From contig NW_008805085.1 of assembly GCF_000004825.1 (NCBI RefSeq), forward strand, positions 1,178,001 to 1,242,000: a stretch of DNA of 64,000 nt, written 5' to 3'. Shown piece by piece: positions 1-10,888 of this stretch. The number at the start of each line of letters is the position of its first letter. Position 1 is the first letter of the stretch. Position numbers and translations under genes: made by a program. The notes under the pieces were generated by a model. It searched no databases. It saw only the letters and a list, made by a program, of their open reading frames with translations, and was not told the DNA's origin. This DNA comes from Heterostelium album PN500. Lineage: Eukaryota; Evosea; Eumycetozoa; Acytosteliales; Acytosteliaceae.

Positions 1-1332
1 AGTATTCTGGGTCCTTCTCAACCAAATATTTGATGTCCTGCATGAAACTATTGACCTTATGATTCTTTGACAGAGGATATGGGTGATCATTCTCTACATG
101 TCGAGACACAAGGTCACTTACCAGCCTCTCTGACCTTTTAACCAACTCATCAGTTGATGAGGATTGTTTGGTGCATTTGTGCAAATCAGAGACTCTATTG
201 CTAAATAAGTTATACAATGACTTGCACAAATTGCACGTATTGCCACTTGACTCTTCTACAACTCCTTGATTTCGGCAAGCAGTATATTTAAAATTACAAA
301 GATCAAATACATCTAGATAACGACTTTGCGTCGTTTCCACATGTTCTCCAAATACCCATACTCCAAACTTTACATAATTAATATTTGTTATACCTTTGCA
401 AAATTTAAAGTTTGATGGTAGACGCAGGTCAGGATACGCGGGGAACGCCCTGGTGCCAATATTAAATGAAGTACACAACTCTATAAATAAATCTCTAGGT
501 ATTGCCACGATATCTTCAAAGCTGACTGTACTCTTAAGCTGGTAGTCCAAAGTACATGAAATGTTAAACATTTGACCAAACATTGTTGCATTAAAGTATC
601 CCAAAGATCGACCTGAGGGATTCTTATCATTCCTGAGGAGATCCAAAAGGTTACCCACAGTCTTTTTTAATAAACCATTATCATCTACTACCGACTCCAG
701 ACGATCTTGTAGTCGTTTAATATTCTGCTGATACGCCATCTCAACATCATAACATTTCCTATCAAAGGTTGCTTGATTTACTTGTAAACTTGTATTATCA
801 CATACACCAGCAGCGCTGCCATCATAAGCATTAACATTGCCTTGCCACGCGTAAAATACAGGACCAATATATAGTTTTAAACAGTGTTAGAAACTGGTGT
901 GTGGATAACAATGTTGATATACATACCTCCTTTTACCAATTTGTAAACTTTATTTCCATTAAATGAATATTGCTTGACGTTCCATGATGCAATATCTTTA
1001 AAAAATGTCATAATATATTCAATTGTTGTTTGACTATTGTCTAGTTGTTCGAGGTCATGATTAACAAACACATTATTACAAATATCAATAATTTGATCCG
1101 CGGTCAAACATGTAGCATCTGTGAAGTATGTAGGATGTACACCACCATTGTAAGGTACAATTAATTGATTGATCACATATTCCTATTATAAGTGTTATAT
1201 ATCAAAAGTTGTAAGTAATCACTGTATCGATCATAATTTGTGATCAGATTGTAATTTGAAACATACCTTTATACAAGGAAAATGTTTATTTTTTAAGAAC
1301 TTATAATCATGAGTGCTCTTAGATCTCTTCAT
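1..1332 (-). CDS. Unrecognised protein, 5' part of a spliced gene cut by the left window edge
   Basis: I join three minus-strand exons: 1267-1332, 927-1182 and 1-840. The introns (84 and 86 nt) have GTATGT donors and keep the frame, giving about 387 residues before the window ends mid-codon. The protein starts MKRSKSTHDYKFLKNKHF. It has a likely coiled coil at about 135-175 and a Cys-x2-Cys pair (CNLC) near residue 330 followed by a basic helix-like stretch. The second acceptor (GGCAAG) is not a pyrimidine-AG, so that junction is the weakest. I recognise no family. The Cys pair before a helix, in a protein of this style, recalls uncharacterised transposase-like proteins, but that is only an impression. 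The frame is open throughout, so it looks intact as far as seen. Confidence 0.6.
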
Positions 1333-2880
1333 CTTTATAAATATAATTCTTTAGTGGGCTAACACTTGAAGGCGTATGTATTGGACTGAGAGAATGATAT
1401 AATACATAACGAATTACGCGTAACCCAATTATATAATAAGTCAATCCCTTGAATTATAGAACACCTGACAAGTAATAGTTCATAAAGAACAAATCTATAA
1501 AAAAATTAGAGATGAAATACACTATGTATTAATAATGAACAATGGTTTTATTTATCACAAAAAAATTATAATGATCCAATTTTTTTATAAAAAAAAAAAT
1601 TAGTGGAAACACTCTTTGAGAAAAAAAATAAAAAAAATATATAAAATTATTTGTTTAAAAATATTTGTGAAAGAAAAAAAAGTTATAAATTTGAAGATGG
1701 AAATTATTTAGTAAATTTTGATCACTAGAGTGATACATAATTATTAATGTTAATGTATTTTAATGATTCTTTAATATTTTGTTCATAATACTCTTATCTT
1801 CACCTCTAATTAATATATTAAAAAAAGAAAAATTATAAAAAAAAATCATCTATTTAATTAACAACTTGAGTTTATAGTTTTTGATGTATCACAATTATAG
1901 TTATAGATTAAAAGATATCTAAAAATCAAATACTTGAAAGTTAGAGATAAATCCAATATAGTTTTAATTTTTTTGCAAGAATCATATTCTATAAGTTGAT
2001 AATCTGCCTCAATATGAATATATTTCAATACTATGTTATCAACACTGTACGTACAACTCTATCGATGGAATTATTTCAAACAAATGAAATAAATAACCAA
2101 GGACTATTTCAAAAAAGATTGTAAAGATAACAAACAGTACCAGGTTACACTTAGATTCATCATTATTATTTTCATTTAATTTTTATAATTTTCTCTTCTT
2201 CTAATATATTTCATTTTCATTCTTTAGTTATATATTTAGATTCACAAACACCAACTCAACAGGAAACACTATATTCCAAAAAACATCATTTGTTTTACAA
2301 GTCTCAGAGGTTCTCATATTAATGATCTGTTTTGGATACTATTCTGGACTGGATGGTCATCATTCTAGTATTGAAAAATGAATGTGCTCAAGATAGAAAG
2401 TATTATACAAAGATTCTCCAATATATATTTATCAATTCTACAATATTCAAAGATGGTGATTGAAGAAAGAAATCATTGACTTACTTGAATTACCTGTTCT
2501 AATAGGGATCTTAAGATGAATATCTTATTAATTGTTAATATTACCTTTAAGTTAAAACTCTGTAATGATCAACTTTTGTTTTATTTTTATTTTTTTTTTG
2601 TTTTAACCACCTAAACTGTTTTGCTCTACAACTTTTGCCAAATACGCCAAGTCTCCTTAAACAACAAAATTTACCTACTCAACAACCAAAATACAAAAGG
2701 ATGATGTGTATTTGCAAAACAACTAGAAGGTATTAATAAAGGCATGAGGTTTTGTAAAGTAGTATTACTGTGAGTAGTACAGCTTTAACAAAAGGTTGGA
2801 AAGATATGTAGAAAAAAATAATAAACTTAACTCGATATTTATATATGTTATAAATGAATATGAATAGGAATATCGAATTA
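1333..2880. other. AT-rich intergenic stretch
   Basis: This stretch is upstream of the left-edge gene. It is dominated by A/T homopolymers and short runs. I see no open frame of useful length and no splice-linked exons. It presumably holds the promoter of the minus-strand gene. Confidence 0.6.
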
Positions 2881-2904
2881 AGGATTTGTTTGGTGTATTT
2901 ATAG

Positions 2905-3097
2905 TTTCCCGTAATCCATAATGAATGGATTGATTCGGTTGGAACCTAAAATGGAATCGTCAGCGATTTCCAGACTTAGGATCCGAAATTTTTTGTTGAC
3001 TTGTTATCAGTCAACAAATTGCAGGTATTGATATTAACCTGCTAGTTCGTGTTTTATATTATATATACATTCTCACACTGGCTGTGAGAAATAGCCA
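2905..3097. ncRNA. Candidate structured RNA: run of five stem-loops
   Basis: Five hairpins follow one another. Stem 1 is AATCCAT/ATGGATT (2913-2919 with 2925-2931). Stem 2 is CCTAA/TTAGG (2945-2949 with 2976-2980), enclosing GGAATCG/CGATTTCC with loop TCAG and flanked by GGA/TCC. Stem 3 is TTTGTTGAC/GTCAACAAA (2992-3000 with 3010-3018). Stem 4 is GCAGGT/ACCTGC (3021-3026 with 3037-3042). Stem 5 is TTCTCAC/GTGAGAA (3070-3076 with 3084-3090), with an alternative TGGCT/AGCCA pairing. Base composition is less AT-biased than the flanks. I do not match it to U1-U6, SRP or RNase P RNA by eye. Strand is undetermined. It could instead be a DNA element with palindromic parts. Confidence 0.35.
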
Positions 3098-3340
3098 ATC
3101 AAATACTATTATTATTATTATTATTTTTGTTTATAGTTATTATTAATTAATAAGCTTAGTAGTATTAGGATAGAATAGATCTAACAGTAGTTGAGTGTTG
3201 ATGAACAACAGTATAAAGTGGTGGCACGTAGTTGAGGATTTAGATTCCAATCAGATTTAAATTTGCAGAGCAATCGACAGTGATTCCTTGGGAGATAGAA
3301 TTAGCGATTGTGAAGCTAAGCTTGTGGTAATTGGCATCGA

Positions 3341-3604
3341 TTAATTTGGTGTAATGGGTGACTGCTCTCTTGACGGTTTTTTCAGCTTGTAATGGGTACC
3401 ATCACCAAACATTTCACAGGACAGCGCCTGCCATAACGAATGTACGATAGCAGCAGTAAGGTGGGTGAAGTGGACAGTAGTATTGAATAGGACCTTCGAA
3501 CTTAATGCACGAGTGCTTCCAAATGCGAAGTCTATAGTTACAGTACTTGTGGTATATATGTTTGATAAAGGGAAAGGAACTGCTGTGAAACTACATTCCT
3601 GCAT
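3341..3604 (-). pseudogene. Decayed coding-like segment of unknown origin
   Basis: The minus strand between roughly 3240 and 3720 has protein-like composition, richer in G/C than the flanks, with an 87-codon open stretch at 3341-3604. The coding sense seems to continue in other frames on both sides, so the segment looks broken in a few places. I do not recognise the protein. It lies on the 3' side of the adjacent tRNA gene, on the same strand. Since several dictyostelid retrotransposon families insert beside tRNA genes, a fossil of such an element is possible but not shown. It is not reconstructed here. Confidence 0.3.
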
Positions 3605-3774
3605 ATGAAGAAGAAATGTTCATGTGGGTTGCTGAGTTCAGTAAACGTGTAACCACGGATCTCACAGACATGACCAGTGCGCTTGTGGTTGATGGGAAAA
3701 CAAATTTTGTAACCAATGGATTACAAATTTTTGTTTTATCCGCATGCGCACCATGTTTATTTAAAGTTTTGTAT

Positions 3775-3857
3775 CGACATCTGCAGGATTCGAACCTGCG
3801 CCCCCGAAGGGATTTCCTTAGCAGGGAAACGCCTTAAAACCACTCGGCCAAGATGTC
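3775..3857 (-). tRNA. tRNA-Ser, anticodon GCU
   Basis: The minus strand folds as a class II tRNA. The acceptor stem is GACATCT/AGATGTC (3851-3857 with 3776-3782) plus discriminator G at 3775. The D-arm contains GGCCGAGTGG. The anticodon arm TTTCC/GGAAA has loop CTGCTAA, so the anticodon is GCU (bases 3820-3822), reading AGC/AGU serine codons. It has the long variable arm of serine tRNAs (CCCTTCGGGG) and a perfect internal B box GGTTCGAATCC. There is no intron. The gene appears whole. Confidence 0.97.
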
Positions 3858-4297
3858 TTGTTGAAAATGAGAAAAAAAATTTTGATGTCATTCGGATTTT
3901 GTTTGCCAAAAATTAAACAACACATGTTCCTTCCTAGTACTACATCTTAATTAACTAATATTATTCTTATCATTAAATTTTAATTTTTCGAGAGTGGTAC
4001 TTCGAATAGCTATCTACCTACCCTCCGATTGTTTTACTATTATAAAAAAAATGCTTCGGTCATTATACAGGTAACATAAGTAGAAACACCTTTTTAGATT
4101 TAACAACACAAAAAACTAAACATACTTGAAAGAATTTTTAAACAATGTTTGTGTGTTTTAAAAAAAAATTTAATCAGGACTTTTGGGGCTTTGAATTAAA
4201 TGTGTCTGTCCGTTTATTAGAATTAATTAATAGTTTAATTGAATTAAATATTTTTATTATTATTATTATTTGTTATTGTTAAATTTTCAAACATAGA
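3858..4297. other. Intergenic, tRNA-Ser 5' side and MRH-gene promoter
   Basis: This is 440 bp of AT-rich DNA between the tRNA and the plus-strand MRH-domain gene. I see no further gene in it. Confidence 0.6.
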
Positions 4298-5102
4298 ATG
4301 ATAGATAATTCAAAATTTTTATTATTGTTAATCACTTTTACAGTTGTGATTATTATAAGTTTTGCAGATGATGGATGTTTATTAACAGTTGGAACACAAT
4401 CGTATAACTTTAAAGGACTGTATGTAGTTAAAATTAAAAATTAGACCTAATAATTGTATTAATATTGATTTATTTTAATATTTAGAAACCAAACATATAC
4501 ATATACAGATTCTCTTCGATACACTTATTATTTTAGTATTTGCACTCCAAATGTAAAATGCAGTGTAGTCAATTCACATAGTGGTTCCTGCCAAAATGAT
4601 CCCCGAATTCAAATGTTTGTAAATTGTGGTCAAGCCAATCAATACATATATCCATTGAGTATGTTTTTTAATATCTTCATCTAGACAATTTTTAAATTAA
4701 CCTTTATTTCCTATTTTAGCATCTGGAACATCTGGAGGATTACTTAAATATACCAATGGAACCATTTGTAAGATGGGATCAATTCCAAGATCCACTGATA
4801 TTCAAATGTTGTGCGGAGCTGGACCAACTGTTATAAAATCAGTAAATGAACCAACTTTATGTAAATATGTTATCATTCTAACCAGCTCATTGGCATGTCC
4901 AAATGTAGTTTCAACAACTAGTACTACTAGTAACAGCGGGGGAAATTCAATCTCGACTACTGGTAGTATAACAACCGACAAAAATATAATAACCACCTCG
5001 GGTAGTATCACAAATCAAGCTATCTCCACGACAGGTAGCATCGGAACAAGCAGTGGTCGTATTTCAACTTCTGGAAGTATTTCCACTTCTACTCAACAAT
5101 AA
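4298..5102 (+). CDS. Secreted MRH (mannose-6-phosphate receptor homology) domain protein
   Basis: There are three exons: 4298-4419, 4486-4658 and 4720-5102, giving 225 residues. Introns are 66 and 61 nt with GTATGT donors. An N-terminal hydrophobic signal (LLLLITFTVVIIISFA) is followed by a Cys-rich domain of about 155 residues. The cysteines in GCLL, FSICTP, KCSV, SCQN, VNCGQ, TICKM, MLCGA, LCKY and ACP have the spacing and pattern of an MRH fold (family knowledge; the lectin residues were not verified). The tail of about 70 residues is Ser/Thr-rich with imperfect ISTTGSI-type repeats and no second membrane segment. So it is probably secreted or lumenal, possibly binding N-glycans in the endolysosomal route. 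Ligand binding is an inference. Confidence 0.75.
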
Positions 5103-5266
5103 GCCAAAAGTAGAAAATAAACAAACTTTGTATTTTTAACACAATCCTACGACGTTAATAATTTCATCATATTTCATTTCCAGAAACAATAAATTATATA
5201 TTTAGGACTTTTGAATTATATTTTTTTAAATGTTTTTTTTTAATTATATTTATTTAATTATTTTTT

Positions 5267-6550
5267 TTAGTTATTGTTGTTACTGTTGTTGTTATTATTG
5301 TTGTTGTTTGAGATATCAACTATCTTGCTATCCAAGTTTGATGGTTTCTTATCTTGAAGCATTTGCTTGACAATGTCCAATTCTTCTTGCTTTCTGGCAT
5401 CAGTGAATTTCTCCTTGAGTTCACTCTCCAATACGTTGATCATCTTGTTGGTTGGTAAGGTTTCCAATTGCTTCAAGAACTCTGCTTCTAGTTCGGCCAA
5501 CTCGTTATCGTTGATCTCTGGTGCACTCTCTACTGCAGTGACTCCACTGCTCTCTCTTTCAATTACATCCTTACCAATGTCATATTCATCTGAAATCGAT
5601 GTTGGTTCACTGGTAGCAGCAGCAAATGTCTCCAAATTCAATGATTCTAATTTAATATCTTCTGTTGTTGGTGTTGTAGCTGTAGTAGTTGTTTCGCTAT
5701 TATTTTCTTCTGAAGCAGCAGCAGGCAATTCCAATTTATCAACATTTCCATCTGACTCTTCGTCCAACTCGAGATTCTCTTCCAATGCCGCCAAATCTTG
5801 TTCATCGTCGACATCGTCTTCGTTATCTTTATCTTTTTCGGTCTTGATCGACAATGCTTCCTCCTCTTCACGGAGCTTAGCTTCCTTGGCGGCAACCAAT
5901 GCCGGGTCGTAGAGCTTGTTGAGCTGACCGACGTCCTTACCCTCGGCAGCCAACTCTGCCTTGAGAGTCTCGAGGAGAGCATCGTAGTCGATCTTCTTTC
6001 CGTTGTCATCGAATTGCTCGACGGCGTTTTCAATCTCGGCGTGACGATCCAAGATGAGATTACGATTTCTGGGCAGACGTGTCAGGATCGCCTTGTTGAA
6101 CAAACGGTACTTGGCGTATTGCATTTCATCGGGTGTACGATTCCATAGCATGCACTTATCGTTCATCTCGACGAGCCATTCACGACGTGCCTTTGTCTCG
6201 ATCGCCTCCATCTTCTCACGCTTCAGCTTGGCCAGACGTTTGCGCTCTGCTTTCTGTTCGACCTGTTGTTGACGTGCCTTCTCGAAACCCATATCCAAGA
6301 GGAAGAGAGATTTCTTCTTTTCGGCGAGTTCCTTCTTGATCTGTTGTTTCTCGGCCTCCATCTTTTGGTGGTTGGCAGCTATACGCTGACGACGATCCTC
6401 GATGAACTCCTTCTTATATTGAACGTGTCTTTCCTCTGCCAAATAAGCAAGACGTTGCAAGTTCTTCTTCATCTCTGCATTCATCAATTTTCTGTGAAAT
6501 ACCAACTTTTCACCCCATTGTTGACCTCCTTGTTGTACTAATCTATTCAT
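5267..6550 (-). CDS. Charged coiled-coil protein, 427 aa
   Basis: This is a single open frame with ATG at 6548-6550. Residues 1-170 are rich in Lys, Arg, Glu and Gln and strongly helical, with conserved-looking aromatic positions (QQWGEKLVFHRK, ARREWLVEMNDKCMLW, TPDEMQYAKYRLFN). Residues 200-420 are acidic, low-complexity and Asn/Thr-rich, ending in poly-Asn. I do not recognise it with certainty. The first half has the look of mitochondrial small-subunit proteins of the mS26 type (long helix, late Trp). That is a weak suggestion, and no clear targeting peptide is seen. Codon use at 5900-6400 is GC-rich in third positions, as in expressed genes here. Confidence 0.8.
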   Translation of the reverse strand: MNRLVQQGGQQWGEKLVFHRKLMNAEMKKNLQRLAYLAEERHVQYKKEFIEDRRQRIAANHQKMEAEKQQIKKELAEKKKSLFLLDMGFEKARQQQVEQKAERKRLAKLKREKMEAIETKARREWLVEMNDKCMLWNRTPDEMQYAKYRLFNKAILTRLPRNRNLILDRHAEIENAVEQFDDNGKKIDYDALLETLKAELAAEGKDVGQLNKLYDPALVAAKEAKLREEEEALSIKTEKDKDNEDDVDDEQDLAALEENLELDEESDGNVDKLELPAAASEENNSETTTTATTPTTEDIKLESLNLETFAAATSEPTSISDEYDIGKDVIERESSGVTAVESAPEINDNELAELEAEFLKQLETLPTNKMINVLESELKEKFTDARKQEELDIVKQMLQDKKPSNLDSKIVDISNNNNNNNNSNNNN

Positions 6551-7188
6551 CTTTTATTATTATTATCTATATATCCAATATCTTATTAACCTAAACTAAC
6601 TTGTTTTTGTTATTATTATACAATTAAATATTTTGTGATCAATATTCAATATAATTATTAATCTAATTAGATTAAATTGATATATATTAGAGTTGAATAG
6701 ATATGAATGATAATAGTTTGATCATAGCAGTGTGTGAAAAACTTTAATGATCAGCTACAAGAAAAAAAAAAAAACAAAAAAAAAAAACGAAAAACTTTTT
6801 CATTTTTTATTAAATTTTTGATCCATACCAATTGTGTGATCTGATTGTTTATGTTATGAATAGATAAAGCAACAATCCATAATATAATTTTGATTATCTG
6901 TTGATCAACATTTAAAGTTTATAGTTTTTATCAGTTGCGATTATCTTTTATATAACAAATACATACAAATATTTTAAAAAAACAAATAATCAATTTTAAC
7001 ATTATCATTTCTAAAGAAATCAACATGAATGAAGAATTTAAATTTAAATTTTGACCAATCAATCTATCAATCTTATAAATAAAAATCAATCAAGTAGTTT
7101 GAACATTAATTAAAAATATCTTATTCTTATTTTGTTGTTTTTGTAAAAATTTTTTTTTTTATTTTTTTAAATTAAACTTCTATCGAAA
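6551..7188. promoter_or_regulatory. Divergent intergenic region
   Basis: About 640 bp separate the start of the coiled-coil gene (minus) from the SDR gene (plus). It is A/T-rich with A-runs at 6763-6787 and a T-run just before the SDR start. It must hold both promoters. No other gene is seen. Confidence 0.5.
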
Positions 7189-8137
7189 ATGACAGATAAT
7201 AATAAAGTGATTGTTATAACAGGAGCATCATCTGGTATTGGTGAATCACTTGCAAAGTCATATGCAAAGAGAAAAGATACATCTTTAGTGTTGGCATCTC
7301 GTGACATTGTAAAATTAGCTAGAGTTCAAAAAGATTGTATACAACTTGGTTGCAATCAATGTATAATCATTAAATATGATGCTTCAAATCAATTAGATTG
7401 TGAGTATGTAATTATTATTATTATTAATATCAATAATTATAATCTAAAACTTGTATACTAAACAACTTTTATCTTATTTTATATATAGATCATTGATAAA
7501 ACAAACATTGTTAAAATTGAAAAAGATTGATCTGCTAATATTGAATGCAGGTGTTTCCTATCATAATCTATTCAGACAATCAAAGGATCTATCGGTCTAT
7601 CGTCAGATGATGGATATCAATTTCTTTGGCTACATGTACACCACCTATTATGCACTGGATCAAATGGTTGGACAGTACGAAAAGACCGGCGTTAAAGCAC
7701 AGATCGCCGTCGTCTCTTCGGTATCCGGTGAGCTAGGTCTTCCACTACGCGCTGGTTATTGTGCATCGAAATTCGCAGTCAACGGTTTCTTTGAGTCGTT
7801 GCGCATGGAGGTACCACAGATCGATTTCACAGTGCTGATGCCCACCTCTGTAAATACACCGATGCGTCAACACTCACTAGGTCATAGCAACAACAGCTGC
7901 AACAACAACGATAGTTCAACCAACAAGATACAATTCAATGAAGATGAAAGTAAACGTATGTCTCTTGAGGATTGTTGTTTCGTTATTGTTAGATCGATCG
8001 ATGCCAAACGCAAGAAAGTGGTGTTTCCCTTCAGTAACTATCTAGCCACCGTTATCAAACCGATCTTTCCAAACTTTATAGAACGAATGGCAATGAAGAA
8101 AGCTGGTGGTTCTATTGTACCTCAATCAAAGCTATAA
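7189..8137 (+). CDS. Short-chain dehydrogenase/reductase, DHRS7-like
   Basis: There are two exons, 7189-7403 and 7489-8137, giving 287 residues. The joined frame reads across as ...QLDCESLIKQ.... The classical SDR fold is clear. The cofactor loop TGASSGIG is at residues 11-18, the NAG motif lies in LILNAGVS, and Ser precedes the catalytic YCASK (about 161-165). The segment between them (YRQMMDINFFGYMYTTYYAL) and GELGLPLRAGYCASKFAVNGFFESLRMEV-type spacing resemble DHRS7/DHRS7B and 11-beta-HSD-like membrane SDRs. No N-terminal membrane anchor is visible, unlike DHRS7B, so it is probably cytosolic or peripheral. It is an NAD(P)H-dependent oxidoreductase of unknown substrate. It converges on INTS9 with about 100 bp between stops. 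Confidence 0.85.
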
Positions 8138-8239
8138 CTAAAAAATAAACAAACCAACTTATATAATATATATTGTTACGAAAGTATACTTTTCTTTTTC
8201 TTTTACATTTTTTTATTTATTTATAAAGTTGTTTTTTTA

Positions 8240-10705
8240 TTAAAGTTTAATAAAACAACAATCTGATACTATATCCATTAATATCTTTCTTGTTTTCTCA
8301 CAAGATGTCTCAATGGTTGCCTCTGTTATCGATATACGCATGATTGTTTCCACTTGATTCGTACCGACCATATGATAAATCTTTAGAGTAGCCATTGAGT
8401 TATTACCGATTTTATTATTATTATCTTCTATTTCCGTTTGTATATTATTATATCCTTTCTATAATTATTATTTAAGTTGGTTAAGTTTGTTAGTTTTGTT
8501 TAGTTTAGTTAACTGTTATTGAATATTAATATGAATAACTACTTATTCATTGATCGATTTAAACACTTACTTGATAGATTTGTTTAATTATATTTTGAAT
8601 TGAAAGAGAACCCCATAGATATTTCTCTTTCCAATGTGATAGACTACTTAGATCTGAAATGTTTGGATTGGTGAGATGATATTTATGATCGGAAAGTGAG
8701 AGTACCGCTTCTATTTGAGCAACCGATACAGAGTTTTCACCATTATCTACCAACAACTTTGGTTGTATCTGTTGTGCCAATGTCTTATCTAAATGACCAT
8801 TCTCATACCTCTTTTTACTACTCTGTTTGATCTTTACAATATCATTTGGATTCATATAGGTTGTATTACCTTCACTTCCACTTGATTGTTTATTCTTTAT
8901 AATATTTGTATCTTAAATAATATCAACAACATAGCTACGTTAGTAACAAAGTAACAAACAATATTAAAAATGATAATATTGTACATACATTGATATGATG
9001 TTATTAAAGTTGAAGGTGATATCTCCATTATTAAATCATTCATTTCATTGGTTGAGAATCTAGAGTCGATCGGTATGAATTGTATTCTACATTGTAGCTG
9101 TTGGTTGAATGGTTGCAGTGTCTTTTTAAAGTCGTATTCTGGCTCGATCAGGAGAATCGAATTCTTTGGGTTGTCTCCCCAGATGTTGATCATGTGAACG
9201 ACGTCACCGACACGACACGACGGATGACCGACAAACACGATGCTGCCTTCTTTCGGTTGGAATCGCGATGTGATATGAGTGACCGGTGTAAAGTGTTGAT
9301 TACGTATCATATCCTGGTGGAGGAACGGTGCTTCCGGCATGTAAGACCGCTCTTTCTTGGCGCGATTCAACCACTCCGAGTAGATGTCTGCATATGACAG
9401 CACAGCCTTGGCAATCTGTGAGATAAAGTAGATGTGGACGAACCCCAGACCCACCTTTGAGAGATACTCTGAGAGTGGTTCTAGCAAGTCGAGAATCGTA
9501 CCGCATGAGTAGGTTGGAATGAGAACGTTGCCACCTGAACTCAGTGTTGAACCGATGTTTGAGAACAACTCGGCGATCGCATCGTTGAGAGTGATCTGCG
9601 GGTAGACATTCAGCTTTGTAGCGATGACAAGATCGGCATTCCTCAGAGATTGACGGTCGAACGGCTCTGGATATCTCGTATTATAATTGGAACTATCCGA
9701 GAGATATACAATCTTCTCATAGTTATTCTCGACAATCCAATTCGATCCACCCAAACAATATCCAGAGCTAACAGCTCTAATTGTAAATCCATAGAATTTC
9801 TATAATAATAATAATAATAATAACAAGAAAACAAACGTATATATATATTAACATCATCATCATTATTTATCTATATTGTTGTATGTTATATAACATAGTC
9901 TTACTAAATATTCATTAAATCTAACGGTTTGTATCTTTTCAAAACATTTCTCAGTATCATGATGATTGTAGAGATCTCTCCAATAGTAAGCATATTTGAA
10001 TACATTGTTTGATTGCGCTGCACCAATCTGTTTTAGAAGATCAATCGATTGCCAATATTGATTTCTAGTTGTTTTTGATTGTTTATCTATTTGTACTAAC
10101 TCATCTAATAGTAATCTAATAATAATATAAGTAGATAGTTAGATAATGTTTAACAAATTAGTATATATATATATTATGATCGTTGTTTATGATAATTATC
10201 ATATCAATTAACTATAGTTACCTTCCATATTGTAAAGTAGGTTCAGTCGCATAGATCTTTCCTTTGAATGATGTATACTCTGTTATAAAAGGTAGTGCAT
10301 AGATGTTTGTATAGTTTGATATGAGTATGATATCGATGGTTTCGAAATCAACAAGATCCAATTGAGGTATCTGATATTTAATACCGCTATCTATGAATAT
10401 ATAGTTATTAATCGATTTAAAACAACTACTATTCTTTAATGAATTATCTACATTATTATTATTTTGCGTTGTTGTTGTTGATGATGATGTTGATGTTGAT
10501 GATGTTGCTCTATAATTAATAATAGGTGTAATAGGTAGAAATTGTAATATAGATGTAAAATCAATAGCACAATCCAAGAGGATTCTAGTATTATTGAAAT
10601 CTAATAAATAACAAGGATTACCTAAACTATGCTATGCAATGCAATATTTAATGTTAGATTATTTGAATTAGTTCAAATTTATACTTTTATACTTACTAAT
10701 TTCAT
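8240..10705 (-). CDS. ints9: Integrator complex subunit 9 (INTS9) homologue
   Basis: I assemble six exons: 10697-10705, 10222-10631, 9905-10115, 8989-9799, 8571-8911 and 8240-8458. They sum to 667 codons (666 aa), close to human INTS9 (658 aa). The first coding exon is only nine bases (Met-Lys-Leu) before GTAAGT, and exon 2 continues HSLGNPCYLLDF, matching the MKL start of the family. The metallo-beta-lactamase and beta-CASP regions are recognisable (ILLDCAIDFTSILQFLP, GYCLGGSNWIVENNYEKIVY, NVLIPTYSCGTILDLLEPLSE). The zinc-ligand HxHxDH motif is absent, as expected for this inactive partner of the INTS11 nuclease. The C-terminal exon is the likely INTS11-binding part. The protein acts in the nucleus in 3' processing of snRNA and attenuation of transcription. 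Exons 5 and 6 are less conserved. Confidence 0.9.
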
Positions 10706-10888
10706 ATTTATAATATTAATATACCAGTGTGATGATCAATTTAAACAACTTATATTAATCCAAATATGGAAATAATTTTTGATCATCAAATCTGAAAAAA
10801 AAAAAAAATGGTCATTAATAAATAACAACCGATAAATAGTTTTTTATTTTCATCTATCTTTTTCTTATATCTATAAAACAGATAAAAG

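Noticed and set aside
5367-5912. Long plus-strand open frame opposite the coiled-coil gene
   Set aside because: Ser-rich mirror of the acidic minus-strand coding sequence; an antisense shadow.
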